In this document: piece after piece, positions 1 to 8,454 of the stretch | How the letters are laid out: every line of letters begins with the position of its first letter | How positions within the stretch are numbered: position 1 is the stretch's first letter | Assembly (NCBI RefSeq): GCF_003287405.1 | Contig: NZ_PRLD01000001.1 | Coordinates: 124,001-188,000 of the forward strand | Direction of reading: 5' to 3' | From: Faecalibacterium prausnitzii | GTDB lineage: Bacteria; Bacillota; Clostridia; Oscillospirales; Ruminococcaceae | Length of the DNA: 64,000 nt | The notes under the pieces: model-generated | Told to the model about the DNA's origin: nothing | What the model saw: the letters and a program-made list of their open reading frames with translations, nothing else | Database searches by the model: none | Program-made: the position numbers and the translations under genes

Positions 1-87
1 GTAACAAATTCAGCAAAAAATCATATCAGAAACGATCCTCCTCCCGGCACGCCCGGCGGGGAGGGTTTGTATTGCGAAAGGAACATT

Positions 88-534
88 ATGGAAAATATTC
101 TGCCCCGTAGAGAAGCCCGTGAAAACGCCTTTTTGCTGGCGTTTTCGCAGACCTTTGGTGACATTCCTCTTGCCGAGGCACTGTCCAACCATGCCGAGAA
201 CGATGAAGAACATCCTGTGGATGCATTCAGCCGTCTGCTGCTGAATGCCTACTATGATCATTCCGCAGAGGTGGATGACGAGATCCGTGCCCATCTGCGT
301 AACTGGACCATGGAGCGTCTGCCCCGCGTCAGCCTGACCGTGCTGCGTCTGGCTGTGGCCGAGATGCTGTTCGGCGGCGAGAACAAGCCCGGCGTTGCCA
401 TCAATGAGGCTGTGGAGCTGACCAAGAAGTACGGCGCGGGCGAGGACTACCAGTTTGTGAATGGCCTGCTGGGTACTGTGGCACGCGACCATGGTCTGAG
501 TGATGAAGCCGTCGCGGAGTCGGCTGAACAGTGA
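88..534 (+). CDS. nusB: Transcription antitermination factor NusB
   Basis: NusB is a small all-helical RNA-binding protein that, with NusE (ribosomal protein S10), binds boxA of rRNA leaders and helps RNA polymerase resist termination. The 148-residue product has the family hallmarks: RREARE at 7-12, VAINEAVELTKKYG at 103-116 and FVNGLLG at 123-129. An in-frame TTG lies 21 nt upstream, but the ATG at 88 follows GAAAGGA (76-82) at a normal distance and gives the usual NusB N-terminus, so it is preferred. The last codons overlap the next gene as GTGA (531-534), so the two are probably translationally coupled. It is the first gene of a long plus-strand housekeeping operon. Confidence 0.95.
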   Translation: MENILPRREARENAFLLAFSQTFGDIPLAEALSNHAENDEEHPVDAFSRLLLNAYYDHSAEVDDEIRAHLRNWTMERLPRVSLTVLRLAVAEMLFGGENKPGVAINEAVELTKKYGAGEDYQFVNGLLGTVARDHGLSDEAVAESAEQ

Positions 535-1472
535 GCCGTTATACGCTCGGGGTCGATACAAGCAACTATGCAACCTCTCTGGCAGTTTTTGATACAGCCG
601 GGGAGGTTGTTTGCGCAAAAAAGCGCTTTTTGCCGGTAAAAGCCGGACAGCTTGGCCTGCGGCAGAGCGATGCACTGTTCCATCATACGGCGGCTCTGCC
701 GGAGATGCTGCAGGAATTGGCGCAGGAATTCGACCTGACAAAAATAGATGCCGTAGGCGTTTCGCAAAAGCCACGCCCGGTGGAGGGCAGCTATATGCCC
801 TGTTTTCTGGCTGGTGTCAGCGCCGCAACTGCCTTTGCGGCGGCGCGGGACATTCCGCTGATCTACACCACCCATCAGCAGGGACACGCTGCGGCGGCGC
901 TGTATGCCGCAAAGGGCGAGGCGCTGTTCTCCCAGAAGGTGCTGTTGTTCCATATCTCCGGCGGCACCACGGATCTTTTGCTGTGCGATCAGGTGCGTAC
1001 CATCACCACCCTTGGCACCAGTACCGATCTGTACGCCGGTCAGGCGGTGGACCGCGTAGGCGTACGACTGGGCTTTGGCTTCCCCGCAGGTGCCGAGGTC
1101 TCGCGCCTTGCTGCGCAGTGCACCGAGGAGATCCGCCCAAAATCCAGCGTAAAGGGGCTGCAATGCAGCCTTTCCGGGCTGGAAAACCAATGCAACGCCC
1201 TGCTTGCGGCCGGAAAAGCACCGGAATACGTCTGCAAGTACTGCCTGCTCTGCGTAGCGGATACTGTTGCCCGCATGACGAAGGCTGCGCAGAAGGAATA
1301 CCCCGGCTTGCCGGTGGTCTGTGCCGGCGGCGTGATGAGCAGCGATATCATCCGCACATGGGTGCAGCAGCGTCTGCCGCAGGTCTATTTTGTGCCGGGG
1401 CAGTATTCCAGCGATAACGCCATCGGCGTATCCATTCTTGCTGCGCGGGAGGCCGGGCTATGGCTGATGTGA
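531..1472 (+). CDS. TsaD/Kae1-like (peptidase M22 family) protein
   Basis: This 313-residue protein belongs to the ASKHA-fold family of TsaD/Kae1, whose main member makes the tRNA modification t6A. It keeps the metal-binding HxxxH pattern (H115 and H119 in THQQGH), an SGGTTDLL phosphate loop (143-150), a DRVGVRLGFGFPAG segment, and a C-terminal SSDNA whose D295 matches the third metal ligand. It is shorter than typical TsaD (about 335-340 residues) and diverged in several motifs. It therefore looks like the Clostridia paralogue often found beside nusB/xseA rather than the t6A enzyme itself. It starts with GTG inside the nusB stop and overlaps xseA by 13 nt. Its exact role is not known to me. 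Confidence 0.8.
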   Translation: MSRYTLGVDTSNYATSLAVFDTAGEVVCAKKRFLPVKAGQLGLRQSDALFHHTAALPEMLQELAQEFDLTKIDAVGVSQKPRPVEGSYMPCFLAGVSAATAFAAARDIPLIYTTHQQGHAAAALYAAKGEALFSQKVLLFHISGGTTDLLLCDQVRTITTLGTSTDLYAGQAVDRVGVRLGFGFPAGAEVSRLAAQCTEEIRPKSSVKGLQCSLSGLENQCNALLAAGKAPEYVCKYCLLCVADTVARMTKAAQKEYPGLPVVCAGGVMSSDIIRTWVQQRLPQVYFVPGQYSSDNAIGVSILAAREAGLWLM

Positions 1473-2683
1473 TCTCGGTATCAGAGCTGAACCATTATGT
1501 CAAAACGCTTCTGGACGTCAACGACGGTCTGTTTGATCTTGCCCTGCGCGGCGAGATCGCAAACTTTGTGCAGAACGCCCGCAGCGGACACTGTTATTTT
1601 TCTCTGCGGGACGAAGCCTGCAGCGTAAAAGCAGTGATGTTTCGCACCGATGCCCGCCGTATGGCGTTTCGCCCAGAGGAAGGGATGCGGGTGGTGGTGC
1701 GCTGCCGTGCTACCCTTTACGAGAGGGACGGCGCGTTTCAGGTCTATGTGAACGAAATGTTCCCGGACGGTCTGGGCGCGGCACAGCTTGCGCTGGAACA
1801 GCTGAAGGCTCGGTTGGAAAAGGAAGGTCTGTTCGACCCCGCACATAAAAAGCCGCTGCCTGCGTACCCCAAATGTATTGGTGTCGTCACCAGTAAAACC
1901 GGGGCGGCGCTGCAGGATATCCGCAACGTGATCAGCCGCCGCTGGCCGTCTGTCCGGCTGCTGCTGTGCCCGGTAACGGTGCAGGGCTTTGAAGCCGCCC
2001 GGCAGATCGCTGCCGCCATCCACACACTGGATCAGAGCGGGCGGGTGGACGAGATCATTGTGGCACGGGGCGGCGGCAGCAGGGAGGACCTGTGGGTGTT
2101 CAACGCTGAGGAGATCGCCCGGGCGGCGTTTCGCTGCAAAACGCCGCTGATCAGCGCTGTCGGACACGAGATCGACTACACTCTTCTGGACTTCGTGGCC
2201 GACCAGCGTGCACCCACACCGTCCGCTGCCGCAGAGCTTGCAGTGCCGGATCGGGAAGAGCAACAGCGCATTTTAAAAAATATTGAAGAAAATATTCACA
2301 AAAATATACAAAAACGGCTCGCGTTGTGTTATAATGGTCTGGAACAATACAACTTTTTGTTGGAGCAGAACGCGCCGGATAAAATCTTACAGCAGTATTC
2401 AAGCCGTCTACAGCAGATGCAACAGGCCATTCAGACGCGGCAAAAAGTGCGTATGAATGATAAAAACGTGCAGCTGCAGCACGCGGCTGCACTGGCGTCA
2501 TCACTGGATCCGTACCGTGTGCTGGCTCGCGGCTATGCTCTGGTGACCGATGCAAAAGGCAAGGTCTGCACCATGGAGCAGCTGCAGCCGGAGCAGACCA
2601 TCTGCGTGCGCAGCCGGCAATATCAGGCACGATGCCGTGTAGAAACGGTGGAGGAGATCAATGAGAGCACCCAAAAGCTTTGA
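1460..2683 (+). CDS. xseA: Exodeoxyribonuclease VII large subunit
   Basis: XseA is the catalytic subunit of exonuclease VII, which degrades single-stranded DNA to short oligonucleotides during repair and recombination. The 407-residue product has the N-terminal OB-fold (ISVSELNHYVK near the start, then LRGEIANF). The catalytic domain shows GVVTSKTGAALQDI, ARGGGSREDLW and SAVGHEIDYTLLDFVAD followed by RAPTPSAAAE. A long helical region rich in Q, K and E precedes the C-terminus. It overlaps the upstream TsaD-like gene by 13 nt and xseB by 23 nt, the usual close coupling of the two subunits. Length matches the family. Confidence 0.96.
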   Translation: MADVISVSELNHYVKTLLDVNDGLFDLALRGEIANFVQNARSGHCYFSLRDEACSVKAVMFRTDARRMAFRPEEGMRVVVRCRATLYERDGAFQVYVNEMFPDGLGAAQLALEQLKARLEKEGLFDPAHKKPLPAYPKCIGVVTSKTGAALQDIRNVISRRWPSVRLLLCPVTVQGFEAARQIAAAIHTLDQSGRVDEIIVARGGGSREDLWVFNAEEIARAAFRCKTPLISAVGHEIDYTLLDFVADQRAPTPSAAAELAVPDREEQQRILKNIEENIHKNIQKRLALCYNGLEQYNFLLEQNAPDKILQQYSSRLQQMQQAIQTRQKVRMNDKNVQLQHAAALASSLDPYRVLARGYALVTDAKGKVCTMEQLQPEQTICVRSRQYQARCRVETVEEINESTQKL

Positions 2684-2891
2684 AGAAGGAATGGATCGGC
2701 TGAACGCGATCCTTGCGCAGATGCAGCAGGAGGATACCTCGCTGGCAGATTCCGTCAAGCTGTATGCGGAAGCTGCCACCCTGATGCAGTACTGCCACGC
2801 GACACTGGAAAAAACGTCGCTGCAGATCGAGGAGATCAATGCAAGGCTCGCACAGACCGTAGAAGCACCACAGGAGCAGGAGGAAGAATAA
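2661..2891 (+). CDS. xseB: Exodeoxyribonuclease VII small subunit
   Basis: XseB binds the long helical arm of XseA and is needed for exonuclease VII activity. The 76-residue product shows the family core SFEEGMDRLNAIL near residues 6-18 and a second helix (SLADSVKLYAEAATLM), ending in an acidic EQEEE tail. It overlaps xseA at the 5' end, and its stop shares one base with the ispA start (TAATG at 2889-2893), so all three are probably translated in a coupled way. Confidence 0.93.
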   Translation: MRAPKSFEEGMDRLNAILAQMQQEDTSLADSVKLYAEAATLMQYCHATLEKTSLQIEEINARLAQTVEAPQEQEEE

Positions 2892-3772
2892 TGGAATACA
2901 AGGCGCAATATCAGGAATATCTGCTGCAGGCTACGGCTGCACTGGATGCTGCCAGTGCCCGTTTTCTGCCCGAGGAATCGGAGGTGTGCAGAGCAGCCCG
3001 CTATAGTCTGCTGGGCGGCGGAAAGCGCATCCGCGCAATTCTGACGCTCAGCGTCTGCGATATGCTGGGCGGCGAGATGCAGGCAGCTGCACAGTTTGCA
3101 GCAGCCGTGGAGATGCTGCATTGCTACTCGCTGATCCACGACGATCTGCCCTGCATGGACAATGATGATCTGCGCAGGGGACGCCCTTCCTGCCACAAAG
3201 CCTTCAGCGAGTCAACGGCAATGCTTGCCGGTGATGTGCTGCTGACCGAGGCCTTTGAGGTGATCGCCAATGCGCCCGCTGCACCGCAGATCTGCGTAGC
3301 AGCCGCCCGTGCGCTGGGCGCAGGTGCCGGCAGCCGCGGCATGGTCTACGGACAGGAGCTGGATCTGAAATATGAAGCGCTGGCAGCCACCGAGGAACAG
3401 CTGCGCCTTATCCATCGCAACAAGACCGGTGCGCTGATCAACGCCGCCGTCCAGATGGGCGCTGCTGCGGCCGGTGCAGCACCGCAGCAGTGTGAGATAC
3501 TGGCATCCTACGCATACGGGCTGGGACTGGTGTTCCAGATCGTGGACGATGTGCTGGATGTTACCAGCACTCCAGAGCAGCTGGGCAAGCCCATTGGCAG
3601 CGACAGTGAAAACGGTAAGACCACCTTTGTCACTCTGTACGGAGTGGACGGTGCAATGGCGCTGGCGCAAAAGCTGAACGAGCAGATCTGTAGTGATCTG
3701 CAGCAGCATTTTGGTGCAAAGGCGGCTTTCCTGCAGCAGCTGGCACAGCAGCTTCTGGTGCGCAAAAACTAA
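2891..3772 (+). CDS. ispA: Polyprenyl (farnesyl/geranyl) diphosphate synthase
   Basis: This enzyme condenses isopentenyl diphosphate with allylic diphosphates to make farnesyl (or geranylgeranyl) diphosphate, the precursor of undecaprenyl phosphate and other isoprenoids. The 293-residue product has both aspartate-rich motifs: DDLPCMDNDD at 84-93 (the two-residue insertion of the bacterial type) and DDVLD at 219-223. It also has the GGGKRIRAI substrate segment (42-50) and GDVLLTEAF. It sits between xseB and, two genes on, dxs, which feeds the same pathway. Exact chain length cannot be set from sequence alone. Confidence 0.95.
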   Translation: MEYKAQYQEYLLQATAALDAASARFLPEESEVCRAARYSLLGGGKRIRAILTLSVCDMLGGEMQAAAQFAAAVEMLHCYSLIHDDLPCMDNDDLRRGRPSCHKAFSESTAMLAGDVLLTEAFEVIANAPAAPQICVAAARALGAGAGSRGMVYGQELDLKYEALAATEEQLRLIHRNKTGALINAAVQMGAAAAGAAPQQCEILASYAYGLGLVFQIVDDVLDVTSTPEQLGKPIGSDSENGKTTFVTLYGVDGAMALAQKLNEQICSDLQQHFGAKAAFLQQLAQQLLVRKN

Positions 3773-3790
3773 AGAAAAAGGAATACGGAT

Positions 3791-4258
3791 ATGCAGCTTA
3801 TTCAAAACATCTTATTGGTCAATCAGATCTTGACCGCATCGCTTCTCAGTTGGTTCGTTGCACAGGTATTAAAGACGATCATCAACTTTATTCTGCTGGG
3901 CAAGTTTCAGCTGGAGCGGATGTGGGGCGATGGCGGTATGCCCAGCGCACACAGTGCGACCGTCTGTGCTATGGCCATTGTTACCGGGCGCAGCGCCGGG
4001 GTCTCCTCGCCCATTTTTGCGGTGGCCTGCGTGGTGGCTATTATCACCATGCACGATGCTATGGGCGTCCGGCACGAGACTGGCGAGCAGGCAAAGGTGC
4101 TGAACCAGATGATCGCCCAGTGGATCGATGTGAGCGAGAAAAACGCTCCCTTTTTGCAGAATATGCATCTGAAGGAAATGGTCGGCCACACGCCGCTGCA
4201 GGTCGTGGCAGGCGTGCTGCTCGGCTCGCTGGTGGGCTTTTTGTTCCCAGTTGTGTGA
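3791..4258 (+). CDS. Divergent PAP2 family (DUF212) membrane protein
   Basis: This is a 155-residue integral membrane protein of the DUF212 or divergent PAP2 family (YuiD-like). The signature GDGGMPSAHSA at 46-56 resembles the SGH-type phosphatase motif of acid phosphatases and haloperoxidases. HDAMGVRHETGEQAKVLN and GHTPLQVVAG follow, both typical of this family, and hydrophobic helices flank them. Its substrate is unknown; a lipid or isoprenyl phosphate would fit its place between ispA and dxs, but that is inference. It starts 18 nt after the ispA stop, behind a GAAAAAGGA site. Confidence 0.85.
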   Translation: MQLIQNILLVNQILTASLLSWFVAQVLKTIINFILLGKFQLERMWGDGGMPSAHSATVCAMAIVTGRSAGVSSPIFAVACVVAIITMHDAMGVRHETGEQAKVLNQMIAQWIDVSEKNAPFLQNMHLKEMVGHTPLQVVAGVLLGSLVGFLFPVV

Positions 4259-4363
4259 TGAAATGCGGCCTTCTGCAGAAGCTGCTTTGTATTTGAGACA
4301 GAGCAGCGCAGAATGGCTGCGGTAGAAAAAGCGAAAGAACAAACGCATAAAGGACGTGTGAAT

Positions 4364-6244
4364 ATGGAATCGTTGCTGGACAAGATCGATCAGCCCAGCG
4401 ATCTTAAAAAGCTGAATGCACAGCAGGTGGAGAAGCTTTGCGCGGAGATACGGCATTTTATGCTGGAGAATATCTCCAAGACCGGTGGACATCTGGCCTC
4501 TAATCTTGGCACTGTAGAGCTGACCGTGGCACTGCACCGAGTGCTGGAAACGCCGAAGGATAAGATCGTATTTGATGTGGGACATCAGTGCTACACCCAC
4601 AAGCTGCTTACCGGACGCCGGAAGCAGTTTGACCATTTGCGGCAGCTGGATGGCATTTCCGGCTTCCCAAACCCCAACGAAAGTGTGCACGATGCCTTTA
4701 TTGCCGGACATGGCAATACAGCACTTTCGCTGGCCATTGGCATGGCATGGGCAAAAAAGATCAAGCATGAGCCCGGACTTGTGGTGGCACTGATTGGTGA
4801 TGGCGCCTTTACCGGCGGCATGGTGTACGAGGGCATGAACAACATCGGCGGGCTGGACAATCTGCTTGTGATCCTGAATGATAACAAGATGTCCATCTCC
4901 AAAAATGTAGGTGCGCTGGCGCGGTATTTGACCCATCTGCGCACGACTACGGCATATTACGATGCCAAGGACAATGTGCGCAGCTTTCTGGACGGTGTGC
5001 CATTGATCGGCCCGCCGATGAAAAAATCGCTGATGGGCGCAAAAACACTGGTGCGCCGCGCTATGTACCACTCCACCATGTTTGAGGATATGGGCTTTGA
5101 GTACATCGGCCCGGTAGACGGCCATAATGTGGAAGAGCTGGAGCGCACTCTGCGCTCGATCTACCAGCGGCCGGGTCCGCACTTTTTGCACGTTGTGACC
5201 AAAAAGGGCAAGGGCTATCAGCCGGCAGAGATGAATCCGGGCAACTATCACGGTGTATCTGCCTTTGACCCGGATGGAATGCCGGACCCGGAGGTTGCGC
5301 CGAAGGAGTCCTTCTCCACAGTTTTCGGTAAGCTGCTGGTGCAGGAGGGAACACAAAACCCGAAGCTCTGTGCGATCACTGCTGCCATGAAGTACGGCAC
5401 CGGACTGCAGTTCTTTGCCCACCGCCACCCGCAGCGCTTTTTTGATGTAGGTATGGCAGAGCAGCACGCTGTTACTTTTGCGGCGGGCCTTGCCAGTCAG
5501 GGAATGCTGCCGGTGGTGTGCATCTACTCCACCTTCCTGCAGCGCTCCTATGACCAGATCATCCATGATGTCAATCTGCTAAAGGAAAATGTGCTCTTTG
5601 CCATTGACCGTGCGGGCTTTGTTCCCGCAGACGGCGAGACCCATCAGGGCATCTACGATGCAGCCTTCCTCAGCCAGCTTAACATCCCGGTCTATGCGCC
5701 TTCCAACTACGAAGAACTGCAATACTGGCTGCACTATCTGCTGCAGGATACGATCTCCGGCCCTCGTGCCATCCGCTACCCCCGCGGCGGCGAGAACACA
5801 AAGCTGGCGCAGTATCCCTGCACAAAGCAGGAGTACGACTTTTTGCAGCAGCTACCCGGGGCAGAGATCCTTCTGGTCAGCTATGCAGACGAGCTGGAGG
5901 ATCTGTTGGATGCTGCCGACCAATTGAACGCTGCATCGCAAAATGCGGATGTTCTAAAACTTGTAAAGTTATATCCCTTTACAGGTAAACTTATCGATGC
6001 TGTGTCGAAATATAAAATCGTGCTGTTTGCAGAGGAGTGCGTTGCTGCCGGCGGGATCGGTGAGCATCTGGCTTACGCTTTGCAGCAAAACGGCTGGAAT
6101 GGCCGCTTTTTGCACTGTGCTGTCCGCACAGCCTGCCTGCCCCATGCAACCGTCCCGCAGATCAAGCAATGCACCGGTCTGGATGCTGCGGATATTGTGC
6201 AGGCAGTCCGGGCTGCCCTCACGAAAGGAGAAAACGAGCTGTGA
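4364..6244 (+). CDS. dxs: 1-deoxy-D-xylulose-5-phosphate synthase
   Basis: DXS joins pyruvate and glyceraldehyde 3-phosphate, using thiamine diphosphate and Mg2+, in the first step of the MEP isoprenoid pathway. The 626-residue product has the thiamine-diphosphate motif GDGAFTGG (145-152) followed by EGMNNIGG, FDVGHQCYTHKLLTGR near residue 70, and the transketolase-like DVGMAEQHAVTFAAGLA and STFLQRSYDQ. An earlier in-frame ATG (4313) has no ribosome site; the ATG at 4364 follows AAAGGA (4349-4354) and gives the usual length. Its stop overlaps the tlyA GTG start (6241-6244). Confidence 0.96.
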   Translation: MESLLDKIDQPSDLKKLNAQQVEKLCAEIRHFMLENISKTGGHLASNLGTVELTVALHRVLETPKDKIVFDVGHQCYTHKLLTGRRKQFDHLRQLDGISGFPNPNESVHDAFIAGHGNTALSLAIGMAWAKKIKHEPGLVVALIGDGAFTGGMVYEGMNNIGGLDNLLVILNDNKMSISKNVGALARYLTHLRTTTAYYDAKDNVRSFLDGVPLIGPPMKKSLMGAKTLVRRAMYHSTMFEDMGFEYIGPVDGHNVEELERTLRSIYQRPGPHFLHVVTKKGKGYQPAEMNPGNYHGVSAFDPDGMPDPEVAPKESFSTVFGKLLVQEGTQNPKLCAITAAMKYGTGLQFFAHRHPQRFFDVGMAEQHAVTFAAGLASQGMLPVVCIYSTFLQRSYDQIIHDVNLLKENVLFAIDRAGFVPADGETHQGIYDAAFLSQLNIPVYAPSNYEELQYWLHYLLQDTISGPRAIRYPRGGENTKLAQYPCTKQEYDFLQQLPGAEILLVSYADELEDLLDAADQLNAASQNADVLKLVKLYPFTGKLIDAVSKYKIVLFAEECVAAGGIGEHLAYALQQNGWNGRFLHCAVRTACLPHATVPQIKQCTGLDAADIVQAVRAALTKGENEL

Positions 6245-7044
6245 AAATTCGGTTGGATCAATATCTTGTGCAGAACGGACTTGTGCAGAGCCGGGAGCGC
6301 GCCAAAGCTTTGATCATGGCCGGTGTGGTTTTTGTCAACCAGCAAAAAGTGGACAAGGCCGGCGAGATGATCAAGGAGGACGCAGTTGTCGAGGTGCGCG
6401 GCCACGATATCGGCTATGTCAGCCGCGGCGGCCTGAAGCTGGAAAAGGCTATGAAGTGCTTCCCGCTTACCCCTGACGGCAAAGTGTGCATGGACATCGG
6501 TGCGTCCACCGGCGGCTTTACCGACTGTATGCTGCAAAATGGCGCAGTGAAGGTGTATGCCGTGGATGTTGGCTACGGTCAGCTGGCATGGAGCCTGCGG
6601 ACGGATGAACGCGTGGTAAACATGGAACGCACGAACATCCGCTATGTCACGCCGGAGGATCTGGCAGAGCCCATTGAGTTTTTCAGTGTGGATGTTTCCT
6701 TTATTTCTCTGCATCACATCTTCCCGGTGGCGCAGCGCATCACCACCCCGGACGCTATGGGCGTCTGTCTGGTGAAGCCGCAGTTTGAGGCAGGCCGCGA
6801 GAAGGTGGGCAAAAATGGTGTGGTACGCGACCCCGCGGTGCATCGTGAGGTACTGCACAATGCCATGTCTTATGCTGCAGAAAACGGCTTTGTGGTGCGC
6901 GGGCTGGATTACAGCCCGGTCAAGGGGCCGGAGGGGAATATCGAGTACCTGATGTTTGTGCAGAAGAGCGATCAGCCCGCAGTGCTGGATGATGAAGCTG
7001 CCGCACAGGTGGTGGCGGCAAGCCATACCACACTGGATCGCTGA
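6241..7044 (+). CDS. tlyA: TlyA family rRNA 2'-O-methyltransferase
   Basis: TlyA proteins methylate ribose 2'-OH groups of rRNA (16S and/or 23S in studied members), and some are also called hemolysins. The 267-residue product has an N-terminal S4 RNA-binding domain (about 3-60; IRLDQYLVQNGLVQSRERA). An FtsJ-like SAM-binding fold follows, with DIGASTGG at 85-92, VDVGYGQLAW, and the catalytic KPQFEAGREKVGKNG segment. The GTG start overlaps the dxs stop and lies behind AAAGGAG. The next gene, nadK, follows after 30 nt. Confidence 0.93.
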   Translation: MKIRLDQYLVQNGLVQSRERAKALIMAGVVFVNQQKVDKAGEMIKEDAVVEVRGHDIGYVSRGGLKLEKAMKCFPLTPDGKVCMDIGASTGGFTDCMLQNGAVKVYAVDVGYGQLAWSLRTDERVVNMERTNIRYVTPEDLAEPIEFFSVDVSFISLHHIFPVAQRITTPDAMGVCLVKPQFEAGREKVGKNGVVRDPAVHREVLHNAMSYAAENGFVVRGLDYSPVKGPEGNIEYLMFVQKSDQPAVLDDEAAAQVVAASHTTLDR

Positions 7045-7074
7045 GGCTCAGCCATCAGCAAAGGAGAAGCCGGT

Positions 7075-7926
7075 ATGACGATCTACATTTCGCCCAATCC
7101 GGGCAAGACCTCCGCAAGCGAGATCGCGCTGCGTGCGGCGCAGATCCTGCTGACCCACGGTGCCGCTGTGCTGATGAGCGATGCTCTGCGGGAAAGCTGC
7201 AGCACGGCAGGGGTCGTTTATCTGCCGCTGGAGCAGTGTCTGGAACGCACGGATGTGATCCTGACCATCGGCGGGGATGGCACCATCCTGCACGAAGCAA
7301 ATCTTTCGCTCCGGTACGCAAAGCCCATCCTCGGCATCAATCTGGGACGCTGCGGTTTTTTGGCCACCTGCGAGATCGGCGAAATGGAAACAAAGCTGGC
7401 CGCCGTGGCACGTGGCGCGTTTCAGCTGGACAACCGGATGCTTTTATATGCCCGGGTGCTTGGTCAGGATGGCTGGGAAGGTCATGCCCTCAACGATGTA
7501 GTTGTGACCAAGGGGCGCTTGCAGCAGGCCATCGACTTCAGCATTTACTGCGATGATATTCTGGTAGAGCACTACCGGGGCGATGGTGTCATTGTGGCGA
7601 CCCCCACCGGCTCTACGGCCTACTCGCTGGCAGCCGGCGGCCCGATTCTGGACTCGCAGACCAAGGGCGTTGTAGTGACCCCTATCTGCCCTCACAGTCT
7701 GGCCAGTCCGGCCATGGTGTTTGCGCAGGAGCGCAAGCTGAATGTCTGTGTGGGACAGGTGGCAGATGATGAAGTGTTTATCAGCTGTGACGGTGGTGTG
7801 GGCTATCCCCTCAAGGCGGGTGCCACCGCAGAGATCCGCCTGTCTGATCAGAACGTCAAGCTTATCACTTTTGGGCGGGCAGACCAGTTTCAGGCCATTG
7901 ACCAGAAACTGCGTAAAAGACAATAA
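7075..7926 (+). CDS. nadK: NAD kinase
   Basis: NAD kinase phosphorylates NAD+ to NADP+. The 283-residue product has the defining GGDG loop (66-69, in TIGGDGTIL), GINLGRCGFLA, and TPTGSTAYSLAAGGPI, which binds the nucleotide. It starts at ATG 7075 behind AAAGGAGAAG. It lies between tlyA and argR, an order common in Firmicutes (dxs-tlyA-nadK-argR-recN). The length is normal. Confidence 0.96.
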   Translation: MTIYISPNPGKTSASEIALRAAQILLTHGAAVLMSDALRESCSTAGVVYLPLEQCLERTDVILTIGGDGTILHEANLSLRYAKPILGINLGRCGFLATCEIGEMETKLAAVARGAFQLDNRMLLYARVLGQDGWEGHALNDVVVTKGRLQQAIDFSIYCDDILVEHYRGDGVIVATPTGSTAYSLAAGGPILDSQTKGVVVTPICPHSLASPAMVFAQERKLNVCVGQVADDEVFISCDGGVGYPLKAGATAEIRLSDQNVKLITFGRADQFQAIDQKLRKRQ

Positions 7927-7947
7927 CACGGGAGGCGATTTTTTAAG

Positions 7948-8436
7948 ATGGCACGCAACCGCAAAGAAGATACAAAAACAAAAGCGGAACGCTTGCAGAC
8001 GATCCTGCGTCTGGTGCAGGAGCATCCCATCAGCCGACAGGAGGTGCTGCTGGAGCACCTGCGGAACGAGGGCTTTGAGGTGACGCAGGCCACCGTTTCC
8101 CGCGATATCCGGGAGCTGTGCCTTGTAAAGGCAGCTACTACTGAGGGCTATCGCTATGTTTCCAGCCGGAACGAAAGCTTCAACCCCAAGACCCAAGGGC
8201 GCTTTGAGACCATCTTCCACGAGTCTGTTCTGGAGGTGGATTATGCCGGGCACGTTGTGCTGGTAAAATGCTATTCCGGCATGGCCAATGCCGCCTGCGA
8301 GGTTTTTGACGCTTTGCAGTGGAAAAACGTTGTTGGCACCCTTTCCGGTGATGACACCTTTTTAATCGTTGCGCGCTCTGAGCGCGATGCCAAGACCATT
8401 TGTTCGGAGCTGACCCGTTATGTGGGACAGAGATGA
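7948..8436 (+). CDS. argR: Arginine repressor
   Basis: ArgR is an arginine-sensing hexameric repressor of arginine synthesis genes and can activate catabolic ones. The 162-residue product has the winged helix-turn-helix domain (about 10-70), with VTQATVSRDIRELCLVK as the recognition region. The C-terminal oligomerisation and arginine-binding domain follows, with GTLSGDDTFLIVARSE. It starts behind GGGAGGCG and ends 18 nt before recN. No ARG box was identified in this window. Confidence 0.94.
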   Translation: MARNRKEDTKTKAERLQTILRLVQEHPISRQEVLLEHLRNEGFEVTQATVSRDIRELCLVKAATTEGYRYVSSRNESFNPKTQGRFETIFHESVLEVDYAGHVVLVKCYSGMANAACEVFDALQWKNVVGTLSGDDTFLIVARSERDAKTICSELTRYVGQR

Positions 8437-8454
8437 CGGTAGGAGAACGAAGCC

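Noticed and set aside
1-87. Terminator or gene remnant before nusB
   Set aside because: A G+C-rich partial inverted repeat (CTCCTCCCGG / CGGGGAGGG) is present, but the pairing is imperfect and too little upstream sequence is available to judge.
10-774. Long minus-strand open frame opposite nusB
   Set aside because: It mirrors nusB and the TsaD-like gene, has no ribosome site or family motif, and lies in a region where the plus strand is clearly coding.
3869-5566. 565-codon minus-strand open frame opposite dxs
   Set aside because: It is a long shadow frame caused by G+C-rich codon bias; the plus strand codes for dxs with all motifs.
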